Assembly: GCF_001486165.1 (NCBI RefSeq)
Contig: NZ_LN908977.1
Span: forward strand, 884,122-948,121
From: Bittarella massiliensis (ex Durand et al. 2017)
GTDB taxonomy: Bacteria > Bacillota > Clostridia > Oscillospirales > Ruminococcaceae
Reading direction: 5' to 3'
Length of the DNA: 64,000 nucleotides
The translations under genes and the position numbers were made by a program. The notes beneath the pieces were generated by a model. It was not told the origin of the DNA and did not search any database. It saw nothing but the letters and a program-made list of their open reading frames with translations. This document shows positions 27,894 through 37,437 of this stretch, piece after piece. The stretch's first letter is position 1; each line of letters begins with the position of its first letter.

Positions 27894-28922
27894 CTAATTG
27901 TGCTGCTCTTGCCTGCGCAGTTGGCCGCAGGCGGCGGAGATGTCGGCCCCCAGGGTCCGCCGCACCGTGGCGTTGACCCCCTGGCGGACCAGCCGCTCCT
28001 GAAAGGCGCGGATCTCCCGCTCGCTGCCGTGGGTGTAGCCGGTCTCCTCCACGGCGTTGACCGGGATCAGGTTGACGTGGCTCAAAAAGCCCCGGCAGAG
28101 CTGGGCCAGCCGGTCGGCGCAGGCCGGGGTGTCGTTGACCCCGGCGATGAGGGTGTATTCAAAGGAGACCCGCCGCCCGGTCTTTTCGGCGTAGTAGCGG
28201 CAGGCGTCCAGCAGCTGGGCGATGTTGTAGCGCCGGTTGACCGGCATCAGCCGGTCCCGCATCTCGTCAAAGGGGGCGTGCAGGCTGATGGAGAGGGTGA
28301 TGGGCAGCTGCTCGTCGGCCAGCCGGCGGATCTGGTCGCAGAGCCCGCAGGTGGAGAGGGTGATGTGCCGGGGCGAGAGGTCGAGCCCCTTGGGGCTGGT
28401 GACGTTTCGGATGAAGCGCAGCACCTGCTCGTAGTTGTCCAGCGGCTCGCCGATGCCCATGAGCACCACGTTGCCGATGCGCTCCCCCAAATCGCGGGAG
28501 GCGGTGTAGATCTGGGCCAGCATCTCCCCGGCGGTGAGGCTGCGGACAAAGCCCGCCAGAGTGGAGGCGCAGAAGGAGCAGCCCATCTTGCAGCCCACCT
28601 GGGTGGAGAGGCAGATGGAGAGGCCGTGCTTGTAGCGCATCACCACCCCCTCCACCATCTCGCCGTCGCGCAGGCGAAAGAGGTATTTCACCGTGCCGTC
28701 GAGCTGGGAGACCAGCCTGCGCTCCACGGCGGCGGTGGCGATGAAGCACTCCCCCGCCAACTGCTCCCGCAGGGCGGAGGGGAGGTTTTTCATCTCCGAA
28801 AAGGAGTCCGCCCCCTTTTTGTGCAGCCAGTCAAAGAGCTGGCCCGCCCGGTACCGGGGCTGCCCCCACTGGGTCAAAAGGTCCTCCAACTCCCCCTGGG
28901 AGAGGCTGCGGATGTCTGTCAT
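27894..28922 (-). CDS. rlmN: Dual-specificity rRNA/tRNA adenine C2-methyltransferase RlmN
   Basis: A 342-residue radical-SAM enzyme methylating A2503 of 23S rRNA and A37 of tRNAs. The cluster motif GCKMGCSFCASTLAGF and the SAM-binding VVLMGIGEPLDNYEQV are present, as is the C-terminal catalytic cysteine region near RTLGADISAACGQL. Start MTDIRSLSQ at 28922 follows GGAGGAG. A 12-residue extension would overlap rsmB and is unlikely. Its position between rsmB and prpC matches Bacillus yloM-yloN-prpC. Confidence 0.96.
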   Translation of the reverse strand: MTDIRSLSQGELEDLLTQWGQPRYRAGQLFDWLHKKGADSFSEMKNLPSALREQLAGECFIATAAVERRLVSQLDGTVKYLFRLRDGEMVEGVVMRYKHGLSICLSTQVGCKMGCSFCASTLAGFVRSLTAGEMLAQIYTASRDLGERIGNVVLMGIGEPLDNYEQVLRFIRNVTSPKGLDLSPRHITLSTCGLCDQIRRLADEQLPITLSISLHAPFDEMRDRLMPVNRRYNIAQLLDACRYYAEKTGRRVSFEYTLIAGVNDTPACADRLAQLCRGFLSHVNLIPVNAVEETGYTHGSEREIRAFQERLVRQGVNATVRRTLGADISAACGQLRRQEQHN

Positions 28923-28939
28923 TGGCCGTTCTCCTCCGC

Positions 28940-30244
28940 TCATTTTACTCGCCTGCACTTGGCCATGAAGAAGCCGTCGGTCCCGGTCTTGTGGGGAAAG
29001 AGGGTGAGGGTCTCCTCCTCCTTCACCGCGCCGGGGCAGGCCGGTTCGATGGGGACGCGGACAAACCGCCCGTCGTCCCGCAGGAATTTGCCGAAGACCC
29101 CCTGGTTCTCCGCCGGGTTGAGGGTGCAGGTGGAGTAGACCAGTTCGCCCCCCACCCGCAGGTGTTCGGCGGCGTTTTTGAGGATGTCCAGCTGCAGGCT
29201 GGGCAGGTCCTTCACCTCGTCGCGCCGCTTGTAGCGCAGGTCAGGCTTTTTGCCCATCACCCCCAACCCCGAGCAGGGCACGTCGCAGAGGATGCGGTCC
29301 GCCTCCCCACCCGGGAGGGGCTGCCGGGCATCGTGCACCTGGGCGCGCACGGCGGAGAGCCCCAGGCGCTGTGCCCCCTCGGCGATGAGGGCGGCCTTGT
29401 AGCCCTGCAGGTCGCAGGCGAGAAGCTCGCCTTTGTCCCCCATCATCTGGGCCAGGGTGAAACTCTTGCCGCCTGGGGCGGCGCAGAAGTCGATCACCCG
29501 CTCCCCCGGCTTGGCGCCCAGGGCCAGGGCGCAGTACTGGGAGGAGAGGTCCTGCACGTGAAAGAGCCCCTCGGCAAAGCCGGGCAGGTCGGGCACCCGG
29601 CCCGCCGCCTCCAGCCGCAGGGCGTTTTCACACCCGGTCTCGGCGGCGGGGATCCCCGCCGCCCGCCAGCGGGCCAGCAGGGCCGGGGCGGTGGTCTTTT
29701 GAGTGTTGACCCGCACAAAGGTGGGGAACTCGCCCGCAAAGGCCTCCAGCAGGGCCCGGCAGGTGTCGCCGCCGTAGCGCTTTTGCCAGAGCTTTGCGAT
29801 CCAGGGTTCCACCGAATAGCGCACCGACAGGTCCTCCCCCTCGTAGAGGGGTTTCCCCTCCCGCAGGAAGCGGCGCAGCACGGCGTTGCAGAGCCCGGTG
29901 GCCCCGATTTGGCGCAGGGGGCCGGCCAGCTTCACCGTCTCGTTGACGGCGGCGCTGGCGGGGATGCCGTCGCAGAAGGCCAGCTGGTAGAGCCCCAGGC
30001 GGAGGATGGTGCGCACCTGCACCGAGAGGGGCCGCCCCCCGCAGAGCCGGTCAACGGCCTCGTCCAGCCGGTATTTGCAGCTGGTGACCCCGTAGACCAG
30101 CCGGGTGGCCAGGGCCCGCTGCCGGGGTTCCAGCCCGCTCTGCTCCAGGGCCTGGTCCAGCACCGCGCCGGCGTAGCCGCCGGTCTCCACCCGGCAGAGG
30201 GCCTTGGCGGCCACCAGCCGCTCACTCGTCTGTCTGTCAGTCAT
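28940..30244 (-). CDS. rsmB: 16S rRNA (cytosine-967-C5)-methyltransferase RsmB
   Basis: 434 residues with an N-terminal NusB-like RNA-binding domain (about 1-135) and a Rossmann SAM methyltransferase domain with VIDFCAAPGGKSFTLAQ. The two catalytic cysteine motifs of the Sun/NOL1 family are CDVPCSGLGV and YSTCTLNPAEN. It overlaps the end of the zinc-peptidase gene by 8 bases, so the two are translationally coupled. Confidence 0.95.
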   Translation of the reverse strand: MTDRQTSERLVAAKALCRVETGGYAGAVLDQALEQSGLEPRQRALATRLVYGVTSCKYRLDEAVDRLCGGRPLSVQVRTILRLGLYQLAFCDGIPASAAVNETVKLAGPLRQIGATGLCNAVLRRFLREGKPLYEGEDLSVRYSVEPWIAKLWQKRYGGDTCRALLEAFAGEFPTFVRVNTQKTTAPALLARWRAAGIPAAETGCENALRLEAAGRVPDLPGFAEGLFHVQDLSSQYCALALGAKPGERVIDFCAAPGGKSFTLAQMMGDKGELLACDLQGYKAALIAEGAQRLGLSAVRAQVHDARQPLPGGEADRILCDVPCSGLGVMGKKPDLRYKRRDEVKDLPSLQLDILKNAAEHLRVGGELVYSTCTLNPAENQGVFGKFLRDDGRFVRVPIEPACPGAVKEEETLTLFPHKTGTDGFFMAKCRRVK

Positions 30245-30932
30245 TGTTCCTCCGTCCGAAAAGCAAGATCAATCGCAGCAGGTTGGCCAGGGAGACCAGC
30301 AGGCTGCCCACATAGGTGAGGGCGGCGGCGCTCAACACCCGCTTGGCGCCGGTGAGCTCCTCCCCCTCCAGCAGCCCGGCGTCGCCGAGGATGGCGACGG
30401 CCCGGTGGCTGGCGTTGAACTCCACCGGCAGGGTCACCAATTGAAAGACCACCACCAGGGAAAACAGCAGGATCCCCACGTCCACCAGCGGCCCCATCCC
30501 CATGATGAAGCCCAGCAGGATGAGGGGCCCCGAGAGGGTGGAACCGATGTTGGTGATGGGGATGATGGCGTTTCGCAGGGTGAGGGGGAAATACCCCTGG
30601 GCGTGTTGGAGGGCGTGCCCCGCCTCGTGAGCGGCCACCCCGATGGAGGCCACCGAGGTGCCGGAGTAGACTTCCCCCGAGAGGCGGATCACCCCCGCCC
30701 GGGGGTCGTAGTGGTCGCTGAGGTGGCCGCCGGTCTCGCTCACCGAGACGCCCGTCACCCCGTTTTGCCGCAGGATGTAGAGGGCCGCGTCCTTGCCGGT
30801 AAAGCCCCGGCGGGAAAAGACGTGGCTGTACTTGGCAAAGGTGGACTTGACCCGCACCTGGGCCCAGAGGGTCACCAGGAGGGCGGGCACCACCAACAAC
30901 AGGTAGTATCGGTCAATTAGAAAAAAGGGCAT
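30237..30932 (-). CDS. Membrane zinc metallopeptidase (YugP family)
   Basis: A 231-residue integral membrane protein of the neutral zinc metallopeptidase family (Bacillus YugP type). One N-terminal TM helix precedes the metalloprotease motif AAHEAGHALQHAQGY. Three or four further hydrophobic helices and a basic C-terminus (RLILLFGRRNND) follow. Its substrate is unknown. I preferred the ATG at 30932, nine bases after GGAG, over a TTG two codons upstream. It is inserted between fmt and rsmB, which are adjacent in Bacillus. Confidence 0.88.
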   Translation of the reverse strand: MPFFLIDRYYLLLVVPALLVTLWAQVRVKSTFAKYSHVFSRRGFTGKDAALYILRQNGVTGVSVSETGGHLSDHYDPRAGVIRLSGEVYSGTSVASIGVAAHEAGHALQHAQGYFPLTLRNAIIPITNIGSTLSGPLILLGFIMGMGPLVDVGILLFSLVVVFQLVTLPVEFNASHRAVAILGDAGLLEGEELTGAKRVLSAAALTYVGSLLVSLANLLRLILLFGRRNND

Positions 30933-30998
30933 CTGCAAATTCTCCTTCCCGGGGCAAGGATGAGGGTGAGGGCAAGGTCGGGTCAGTCGGCGAAGCGG

Positions 30999-31925
30999 TC
31001 AGCCGGCGAAGCGGTCCCCCGCCTTGACCGGGTGGCCGCGCAGAAAGTCGGCCTCGGTGGTGCGCTTGCCGCCCTCCAAGAGGACTTCTTTCAGCCGCAC
31101 CCCGCTGCCGTCGCCGCAGGCGATACAGAGGGAGCCGTCAGCCACCGCGCAGCCGGGGGGCGCCGCAAAGGGGCCGGGGACCACCTCACAGGAAAAGACC
31201 TTGCACTTCTTGCCGCCGAAAAAAGTATAGGCCACCGGCCAGGGGTTTAGACCCCGCACCCGGTCGTGCACCGCCTGGGCGGGGGCGGTGAAATCCAGTT
31301 CGGCCAGCTCCTTGTCGAGCATGGAGGCGTAGCAAGACTCCCCCTCCTGCGCCCGGCGGGGGGCCTCGCCCCGCTCCACCAGGCGCAAGGTCTCCACCAG
31401 CAGCTCCGCCCCCTGGGCGGCCAGCCGGTCAAAGAGCTCGCCGGAGGTCTCCTCCTGGCCGATGGGGGTGGTGGACTGGAGGATGATGTCCCCGGTGTCC
31501 ACCCCTTCATCCATATACATGGTGGTGACGCCGGTCTCCTTCTCCCCGTTGATGACCGCCCACTGGATGGGGGCGGCCCCCCGGTAGCGGGGCAGCAGGG
31601 AGCCGTGGACGTTGACGCAGCCCAGGGGGGGCAGGTCGATGACCTCCTTGGGGAGGATCTTGCCGTAGGCCACCACCACGATCAAGTCGGGGGCCAGGGC
31701 GCGCAGTTCCTCCTGCACCTCGGGCCGGCGCAGGCTCTTGGGCTGGTAGACCGGGATGCCGTGGCGCTGGGCCAGCACCTTGACCGGGGGCGGGGTCAGC
31801 ACCCGCTTGCGGCCCACCGGCTTGTCGGTCTGGGTGTAGACGGCCTTGACCGAAAAGCCCTGTTCCAGCAGGGCCCGCAGACTCTGTTCGGCAAAGTCGG
31901 GGGTCCCCATAAATACGATGTCCAT
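30999..31925 (-). CDS. fmt: Methionyl-tRNA formyltransferase
   Basis: 308 residues. Formylates initiator Met-tRNA with 10-formyl-THF. The N-terminal domain MDIVFMGTPDFAEQSLRALL, the folate/catalytic motif NVHGSLLPRYRGAAPIQWAV and the DTGDI block are conserved, followed by the C-terminal tRNA-binding beta barrel. Placed 28 bases downstream of def, its functional partner, which later removes the formyl group. Confidence 0.97.
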   Translation of the reverse strand: MDIVFMGTPDFAEQSLRALLEQGFSVKAVYTQTDKPVGRKRVLTPPPVKVLAQRHGIPVYQPKSLRRPEVQEELRALAPDLIVVVAYGKILPKEVIDLPPLGCVNVHGSLLPRYRGAAPIQWAVINGEKETGVTTMYMDEGVDTGDIILQSTTPIGQEETSGELFDRLAAQGAELLVETLRLVERGEAPRRAQEGESCYASMLDKELAELDFTAPAQAVHDRVRGLNPWPVAYTFFGGKKCKVFSCEVVPGPFAAPPGCAVADGSLCIACGDGSGVRLKEVLLEGGKRTTEADFLRGHPVKAGDRFAG

Positions 31926-31953
31926 CTGCAAACCGCCTTTCGCGGGAGGGGGG

Positions 31954-32457
31954 CTACTGCTCCCCCTCCTCCCCTTCTTGCTGGGCGATGAGTTCGGCCA
32001 GCTCTTCCTTGGTGAGGATCTGGCTGGCCTTGTCCACAAACAGCACCCCGTCCAGGTGGTCGAGTTCGTGGCAGACGCAGCGGGCGAAGAGGTCTTCCCC
32101 CTCCTTTTCCAGCACCTGGCCGGTGCGGTCCTGGTAGCGGACTTTCACCTTGTAGGGGCGGGTGACAAAGCCGAACTCCCCCGGGAAGGAGAGACAGCCC
32201 TCCACCGCCTCCTCCTCCCCCTCGCGGGAGAGGATCTCGGGGTTGATGAGCTCCATCGGCCCCTCCCCCACGTCGATGACCACCACCCGGCGCAGAAGCC
32301 CCACCTGGGGGGCGGCCAGGCCGACCCCGTCGGCCTCGTTCATGGTCTCGATCATGTCCTCCACCAGTTGGGCCAGTTTCTCGTCAAACTTCTCCACCGG
32401 GCGGCTCTTCTTTCGCAGAAGCTCCTGCTCCTTGGTCACGATGTTGCGCATTGCCAT
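31954..32457 (-). CDS. def: Peptide deformylase
   Basis: A 167-residue metalloenzyme removing N-formyl groups from nascent proteins. All three family motifs are present: [20 protein letters not shown] and the metal-binding [12 protein letters not shown]. The C-terminus is acidic (QQEGEEGEQ). Followed by fmt; preceded by priA with an 87-base gap. Confidence 0.97.
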   Translation of the reverse strand: MAMRNIVTKEQELLRKKSRPVEKFDEKLAQLVEDMIETMNEADGVGLAAPQVGLLRRVVVIDVGEGPMELINPEILSREGEEEAVEGCLSFPGEFGFVTRPYKVKVRYQDRTGQVLEKEGEDLFARCVCHELDHLDGVLFVDKASQILTKEELAELIAQQEGEEGEQ

Positions 32458-32544
32458 GGTCTACCTGCTCCTTCTCTATCGCACAGTCTGTGGACGCCCC
32501 GGCCCCGAAGGGGCAAACGGGCGAAAATTGCCTTATCGCGTCTA

Positions 32545-35013
32545 TTATATCTCATTGTCGGGGTGAAAATCTACCCCCACCGCCACATCCCGCAGGGAAA
32601 CCTGCTGGGCCAGGGCGGCGATGGCCTCCCGCAGCAGGGCGCGGAAGGTGCGGTTGTTCTTGCACTTGACGATGATCTTGTAGCGGTACTTGTCGCTGAC
32701 GCGCTCCACCAAAAAGGGGGTGGGGCCCATCAGCCGCAGGGGCACTCCCCGGTAGTTGCCCTGGGCCAGCCGCTGCAAGATCTCCATCAGCGCCCGGCCC
32801 GCCTCGATGCACCGCTCCCGCTTGGCCCCGGTGAGGCCGATCAGGCAGAGGTCGCAAAAGGGCGGGTAGAGCAGGTACTTGCGGGCCTGCATCTCCTCGG
32901 CAAAAAAGGCGTCGTAGTCCTGGCGGGAGGCCAGGCCCAGCACCCGGTTTTGGGGGTCGAAAGTCTGGATGACCGCCCGCCCCGACTGGGCGCCCCGGCC
33001 GCCCCGGCCCACCACCTGGGTCACCAGGGAGAAGCAGCGCTCAAAGCTGCGGTAGCTCTGGCCGCCCAGCACGTGATCGATCCCCAGCACCCCCACCAGG
33101 GTGACGTTGGGGAAGTCCAGCCCCTTGGCCACCATCTGGGTGCCCACCAGGATGTCGTACTCCCCCCCGGCAAAGGCCTGTAAAAAGGCGCGGTGGGAGT
33201 CCTTGCTGACGGTGGTGTCGGTGTCCATGCGCAGGATGCGCGCCTCGGGGAAGAGGAGTTCCAACTGGTCCTCCACCTTCTGGGTGCCGGCCCCCAACAG
33301 CCGCAGGTGGCTGTCGCCGCAGTTGTCGCAGCGGCCGGTCAGCTCCACCGAGTAACCGCAGTAGTGGCAGACCAGCCGCCCGTTTTGCCGGTGGTAGGTC
33401 AGGGGGATGTCGCAGTGCTTGCAGCGGGCCACCGCCCCGCAGCTCGAACAGACGGCGGTGGTGTTGTACCCCCGGCGGTTGATGAGCAAGATCACCTGGT
33501 GCCCCGCGCCCACGGCCAGTTGGATCTGCCGGGCCAGGGGGCGGGATATCTCAAAGGTGTTACCCGAGGCCAGCTCCGCCTTCATGTCCACCAGCTCCAC
33601 CTGGGGCAGGGCGTTGCCGGAGTACCGCTCCGGCAGTTGGTAGAGGGCGATCTCCCCCCGCTTGGCGGCGCTGAAGGTCAGCACGCTGGGGGTGGCGGAG
33701 GCCAACACCAACTGCGCGGCGTGGTATTTGGCGCGAAAGCGGGCCACGTCCCGGGCGTGGTACTTGGGGGAGGAGTCGGAGTGGTAGCTCCCCTCCTGCT
33801 CCTCGTCCAGGATGATGATGCCGATGTTTCGCAGGGGGGCGAAGACCGCCGAGCGGGTGCCGATGACGATGTCGGCCTTCCCCTCCTTGATCCGCCGGTA
33901 CTCGCTGGCCCGCTCCCCCACCGAGAGGCCGCTGTGCAGGACCGCCACCCGCTCCCCAAAGAGGGTCTTGAAGCGGGTGATGACCTGGGGGGTGAGGGCG
34001 ATTTCCGGCACCAGCAAAATTGCCTGTTTGCCCAGGCGCAGGGCGTTTTCGATCAGCTTGATGAAGACCAGGGTCTTGCCCGAGCCGGTGACCCCGTAGA
34101 GGAGCGAGCAGCCGTAGGCCCGTTTCGCCATGGCCGCCGACAGGGGGTCGTAGACCGCCGCCTGGGCCGGGGTCAACACCACCCCGCCCGGGTCCTCCCG
34201 CCCGGCCACGTCGAAGACCTCGCGGTAGCTCTCCTGCTCAAAGAGGGCCAGGGCCCCCTTCTTTTTCAGGTTGTCCACCACCGTCCGCCCCACCCCGGTC
34301 TGGTAGAGCAGCTCTTTCAAGGTGGCCCCCTCCTCCCTGGTGCAGAGCCAGTCGTAGACCGCCTTCTGCTTGGGGGTCAGCTTACCTGTAAAGGGAATGG
34401 CCTTGGCCCACGTGATCTGGTCCCCGCCGTAGCGGCGGCGGTTCTGGTAGTCCCGCTCCAGGGCGCCGCACTCCAGCAGCTCCCGCAGCTCCCTGGCGTC
34501 CGGCTTCCAGCCGGTCGCCGCCAGCAAATCGGCGCAGAGGAGCCGCCCCCGGCGGGCGCGCAGGGCCTCCACCGCCGACTGCTGCCGGGGGGTGAGGGCG
34601 GGAGGCAGCAGCTCCTCGCGCAGGAGGAAATACTCCTTGATGGTGATCCCCACCCCCGCCGGGAGGATGGCCTTGGCCGCGTCGTAGTAGGTGCAGAAGG
34701 TGGTCTCCCGCAGGTAGAAAACCAGCTTGAAGAGCTCTTCATTTTCGCAGAGTTCCCGGTCGTAGACGCTGGCGATCTCCTTGCAGCGGGAGGTGTCCTC
34801 CTCCTGGCAGAGTTCCAGCACCAGGCCGCTGCGGCGCTTGTTCCCCCGCCCAAAAGGGACGGTGACCCGCGCCCCGGGGGCGACCTCCTCCCGCAAGGCG
34901 GGGGGGATCTTGTAGCTAAAGGGTTTGTCAAAGTAAAAGGCGGCATTGTCCACCGCTATTTTCGCAACCGTTTCGGGCACAGACAAAGCCGCCTCCTCTC
35001 TTCTATTTTCCAT
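32545..35013 (-). CDS. priA: Primosomal protein N' (replication restart helicase)
   Basis: An 822-residue DEAH-type helicase that reloads the replisome at stalled forks. The N-terminal 3'-DNA-binding and winged-helix parts are followed by Walker [10 protein letters not shown], the DEEQ box LDEEQEGSYHSD, an inserted zinc-binding region with paired cysteines (CSSCGAVARCKHC, CHYCGYS, CDNCGDSHL) and the C-terminal helicase motifs GTQMVAKGLDFP and QVVGRGGRG. Full length. A foreign fragment resembling its PLRNIGIIIL coding stretch appears in the adapter artefact near 41312-41347. Confidence 0.96.
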   Translation of the reverse strand: MENRREEAALSVPETVAKIAVDNAAFYFDKPFSYKIPPALREEVAPGARVTVPFGRGNKRRSGLVLELCQEEDTSRCKEIASVYDRELCENEELFKLVFYLRETTFCTYYDAAKAILPAGVGITIKEYFLLREELLPPALTPRQQSAVEALRARRGRLLCADLLAATGWKPDARELRELLECGALERDYQNRRRYGGDQITWAKAIPFTGKLTPKQKAVYDWLCTREEGATLKELLYQTGVGRTVVDNLKKKGALALFEQESYREVFDVAGREDPGGVVLTPAQAAVYDPLSAAMAKRAYGCSLLYGVTGSGKTLVFIKLIENALRLGKQAILLVPEIALTPQVITRFKTLFGERVAVLHSGLSVGERASEYRRIKEGKADIVIGTRSAVFAPLRNIGIIILDEEQEGSYHSDSSPKYHARDVARFRAKYHAAQLVLASATPSVLTFSAAKRGEIALYQLPERYSGNALPQVELVDMKAELASGNTFEISRPLARQIQLAVGAGHQVILLINRRGYNTTAVCSSCGAVARCKHCDIPLTYHRQNGRLVCHYCGYSVELTGRCDNCGDSHLRLLGAGTQKVEDQLELLFPEARILRMDTDTTVSKDSHRAFLQAFAGGEYDILVGTQMVAKGLDFPNVTLVGVLGIDHVLGGQSYRSFERCFSLVTQVVGRGGRGAQSGRAVIQTFDPQNRVLGLASRQDYDAFFAEEMQARKYLLYPPFCDLCLIGLTGAKRERCIEAGRALMEILQRLAQGNYRGVPLRLMGPTPFLVERVSDKYRYKIIVKCKNNRTFRALLREAIAALAQQVSLRDVAVGVDFHPDNEI

Positions 35014-35084
35014 CTTGGGGACAGGCGCGCCGGCCGCCCGCGGTCACGGATTCCAAAGCCGCTCCGCCGTGCCCCCGCACAGCT

Positions 35085-36305
35085 CTAGTGCTCGCCCCGC
35101 TTGGCCTGCCAGAGGGCGAGCAGCCGGTCCAGCAGCCGGTCGGCCAACTCCCCCTTTTGCAGCAGGGGCAGCTCCTCCGCCCCCTTTTTGGTGAGGAGGG
35201 TCGCCACGTTGGTGTCCACCTCGAACCCGGCGCCGGGCTGCTTGAGGTTGTTGGCCACGATCATGTCGGCGCGCTTGGAGGCGAGTTTCTTGGACGAATT
35301 CTCCACCAGATCCCTCGTCTCCATCGAGAAGCCGCAGATCACCTGGTCGGGGCGGGCGCGCTCCCCCACCGCCGCCAGGATGTCCTTGGTGCGCACCAGT
35401 TCGATGCGGCCGTCCAACTGGTCCTTTTTCAGCTTGTCCTCCGCCGTCTGGGCCGGGGTGAAGTCGGCCACCGCCGCCGCCTTGACCACCATGTCCTGCC
35501 CGTCCAGCCGGTCCATCACCGCCCGGTACATCTCCTCCGCCGACTCGACGGGGACCGTCTCCACCCCCTCGGGGGGAGCCAGGGACACCTTGCCGGTGAC
35601 CAGGGTCACCACCGCCCCCCGGCGCTGGGCCGCGGCGGCGATGGCATAGCCCATCTTCCCGGTGGAGCGGTTGCTGAGAAAGCGCACCGGGTCCAAATAC
35701 TCCCGGGTGGGGCCGGCGGTCACCAGCAGCCGCACCCCCTCCAGATCCCGCTTGGGGGGGAAGAGGATGCGGTGGATGGCCTCCACCAGGGCCGGGGGCT
35801 CGGGCAGCCGCCCCTTGGCGGTGACCCCGCAGGCCAGGTAGCCGCTGTCCGGCTCGACGATCAGCATCCCCCGCCGGCGCAGGGTCTCGATGTTTTGCTG
35901 GGTGGCGGGGTTTTCGTACATGTTCACGTTCATGGCCGGGGCCACCAGCTTGGGGCAGGTGGCGGCCAAAAAGGTGGTGGTGAGCATGTCGTCGGCCAGG
36001 CCGCAGGCCGCCTTGGCGATGAAGTTGGCGGTGGCCGGGGCCACGGCGAAGAGGTCGGCCCCCTCGGTGAGGGAGATGTGCTTGACATCCCAGGAAAAGA
36101 CCCGGTCGAAGGTGTCGACATAGGCCTTGCGCCGGGTGAGGGTCTCAAAGGTGAGGGGGGTGATGAACTGGGTGGCGTTCTCGCTCATGAGGACGTGGAC
36201 CTCGGCCCCCTCCTTGGTGAGGGCCGAGGCCACGTTGGCCATCTTGTAGGCGGCGATGCCGCCGGTGATCCCCAGTAAAATTTTCTTGCCGGTCAGGTCC
36301 ATCAT
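35085..36305 (-). CDS. coaBC: Bifunctional CoaB/CoaC (Dfp), coenzyme A biosynthesis
   Basis: 406 residues joining phosphopantothenoylcysteine decarboxylase (CoaC, N-terminal flavoprotein, about 1-185, with APAMNVNMYENPA) and phosphopantothenate-cysteine ligase (CoaB, with VTAGPTREYLDPVRFLSNRSTGKMG). The CoaB nucleotide segment MIVANNLKQPGAGFEVDTNV is also clear. Follows rpoZ as in Bacillus (rpoZ-yloI). Confidence 0.96.
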   Translation of the reverse strand: MMDLTGKKILLGITGGIAAYKMANVASALTKEGAEVHVLMSENATQFITPLTFETLTRRKAYVDTFDRVFSWDVKHISLTEGADLFAVAPATANFIAKAACGLADDMLTTTFLAATCPKLVAPAMNVNMYENPATQQNIETLRRRGMLIVEPDSGYLACGVTAKGRLPEPPALVEAIHRILFPPKRDLEGVRLLVTAGPTREYLDPVRFLSNRSTGKMGYAIAAAAQRRGAVVTLVTGKVSLAPPEGVETVPVESAEEMYRAVMDRLDGQDMVVKAAAVADFTPAQTAEDKLKKDQLDGRIELVRTKDILAAVGERARPDQVICGFSMETRDLVENSSKKLASKRADMIVANNLKQPGAGFEVDTNVATLLTKKGAEELPLLQKGELADRLLDRLLALWQAKRGEH

Positions 36306-36345
36306 TCATCCCTCCTGCGCGCCGCCCGCTGTGCGGGGGCGCCTG

Positions 36346-36549
36346 TCAGTCGTTTCTGCCGTCGTCCCGGATGGAGCAGACATTGTTGGCAAACTCCATC
36401 ACCGCCAGCTTCACCGGCTTTTCCACCAGGATGCGCTCCTCCTCGGCGGCCTCCTCCACGATCTCCCGGGCGCGCTTGGCCACGGCCACCACCAGCATGT
36501 AATAGCTCTGGTTGGGTTTCAGCAGTTCACTCAGTGCGGGTCTTAACAT
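36346..36549 (-). CDS. rpoZ: RNA polymerase omega subunit
   Basis: A 67-residue RpoZ, at the short end of the family. It retains the omega core NQSYYMLVVAVAKRAREI and the KPVKLAVMEFANN segment that packs against beta-prime. It overlaps the end of gmk by 7 bases and precedes coaBC, which is the conserved Firmicutes order. Confidence 0.93.
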   Translation of the reverse strand: MLRPALSELLKPNQSYYMLVVAVAKRAREIVEEAAEEERILVEKPVKLAVMEFANNVCSIRDDGRND

Positions 36550-37151
36550 TCTTCCATCACTCTTTCCATAATTTGTCCCATGTAGCGGGAGGCGCGCTTC
36601 TGCGCTTCCATAATGGTCTCGATTTGGTCGGCGCAGCTCTCGACGGTGTCGTTGAGCACCACGTAGTCGTACAGGCCGTACTGCCGCAATTCCTCTTTGG
36701 CCACCGCCAGCCGCCGCTCGATGGTGGCGGCGTCCTCGGTGCCGCGGCCCTCCAGCCGGCGGCGCAGCTCCTTCATGCTGGGGGGGATGACGAAGAGCAG
36801 CGTCGCCTCGGGCGCCAGGGTGCGGATGTTTTTGGCCCCGGTGACCTCGATTTCCAGCAGCACGTCCTGGCCGGCGGCCAGGCTCTCCTCCACCGGCGCC
36901 TTGGGGGTGCCGTAGTAGTTGCCGCAGTAGTTGACGTATTCCAGCATCTCGCCGTCGGCGATCCGCCGCTCGAACTCCTCTTTGCTCAAGAAGTAGTACT
37001 GCACTCCGTCCACCTCGCCGGGGCGAGGGGCGCGGGTGGTGGCCGAGACCGACAGTTTCAGTGGGCGGCGGCCCATCAGCTCTTTGATGGCCGTGCCCTT
37101 GCCGCTGCCCGAGGGGCCGGAGAGGACAAACAGGATCCCGCGATTATTCAT
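36543..37151 (-). CDS. gmk: Guanylate kinase
   Basis: 202 residues; phosphorylates GMP to GDP. P-loop [11 protein letters not shown] (here Gly in place of the last common Ser), the GMP-binding [21 protein letters not shown] and the lid region [17 protein letters not shown] are present. The start MNNRG at 37151 is chosen because GGAGGAGG stands six bases upstream. It overlaps remA by 8 bases. Confidence 0.96.
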   Translation of the reverse strand: MNNRGILFVLSGPSGSGKGTAIKELMGRRPLKLSVSATTRAPRPGEVDGVQYYFLSKEEFERRIADGEMLEYVNYCGNYYGTPKAPVEESLAAGQDVLLEIEVTGAKNIRTLAPEATLLFVIPPSMKELRRRLEGRGTEDAATIERRLAVAKEELRQYGLYDYVVLNDTVESCADQIETIMEAQKRASRYMGQIMERVMEEC

Positions 37152-37410
37152 CTTCATCCTCCTCCAGCAGGTCCTCCCCCTTGTCCAGCCGGTTGCCGAT
37201 GGTCTCGGGCTGCACGGCCGAGAGGATGACGTGGTCGCTGTCGGTGACGATGACCGCCCTCGTCCGCCGCCCGTAGGTGGCGTCGATGAGCAGGCCCTTG
37301 TCCCGGGCGTCCTGGATGATCCGCTTGATGGGGGCGCTCTCCGGGCTGACAATGGCGATGAGCCGGTTGGCCGACACCATGTTGCCAAAGCCGATGTTGA
37401 TCAGTTTCAT
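37144..37410 (-). CDS. remA: RemA-like DNA-binding regulator (DUF370)
   Basis: An 88-residue RemA/YlzA family protein beginning [20 protein letters not shown], with [21 protein letters not shown], very typical of the family, and an acidic tail [10 protein letters not shown]. In Bacillus RemA activates biofilm-matrix and osmoprotection genes; the target in this organism is unknown. It lies between yicC and gmk as in Bacillus. Confidence 0.95.
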   Translation of the reverse strand: MKLINIGFGNMVSANRLIAIVSPESAPIKRIIQDARDKGLLIDATYGRRTRAVIVTDSDHVILSAVQPETIGNRLDKGEDLLEEDEDE

Positions 37411-37437
37411 AGCGATTCCTTTCCGGCCTGGGGCCGC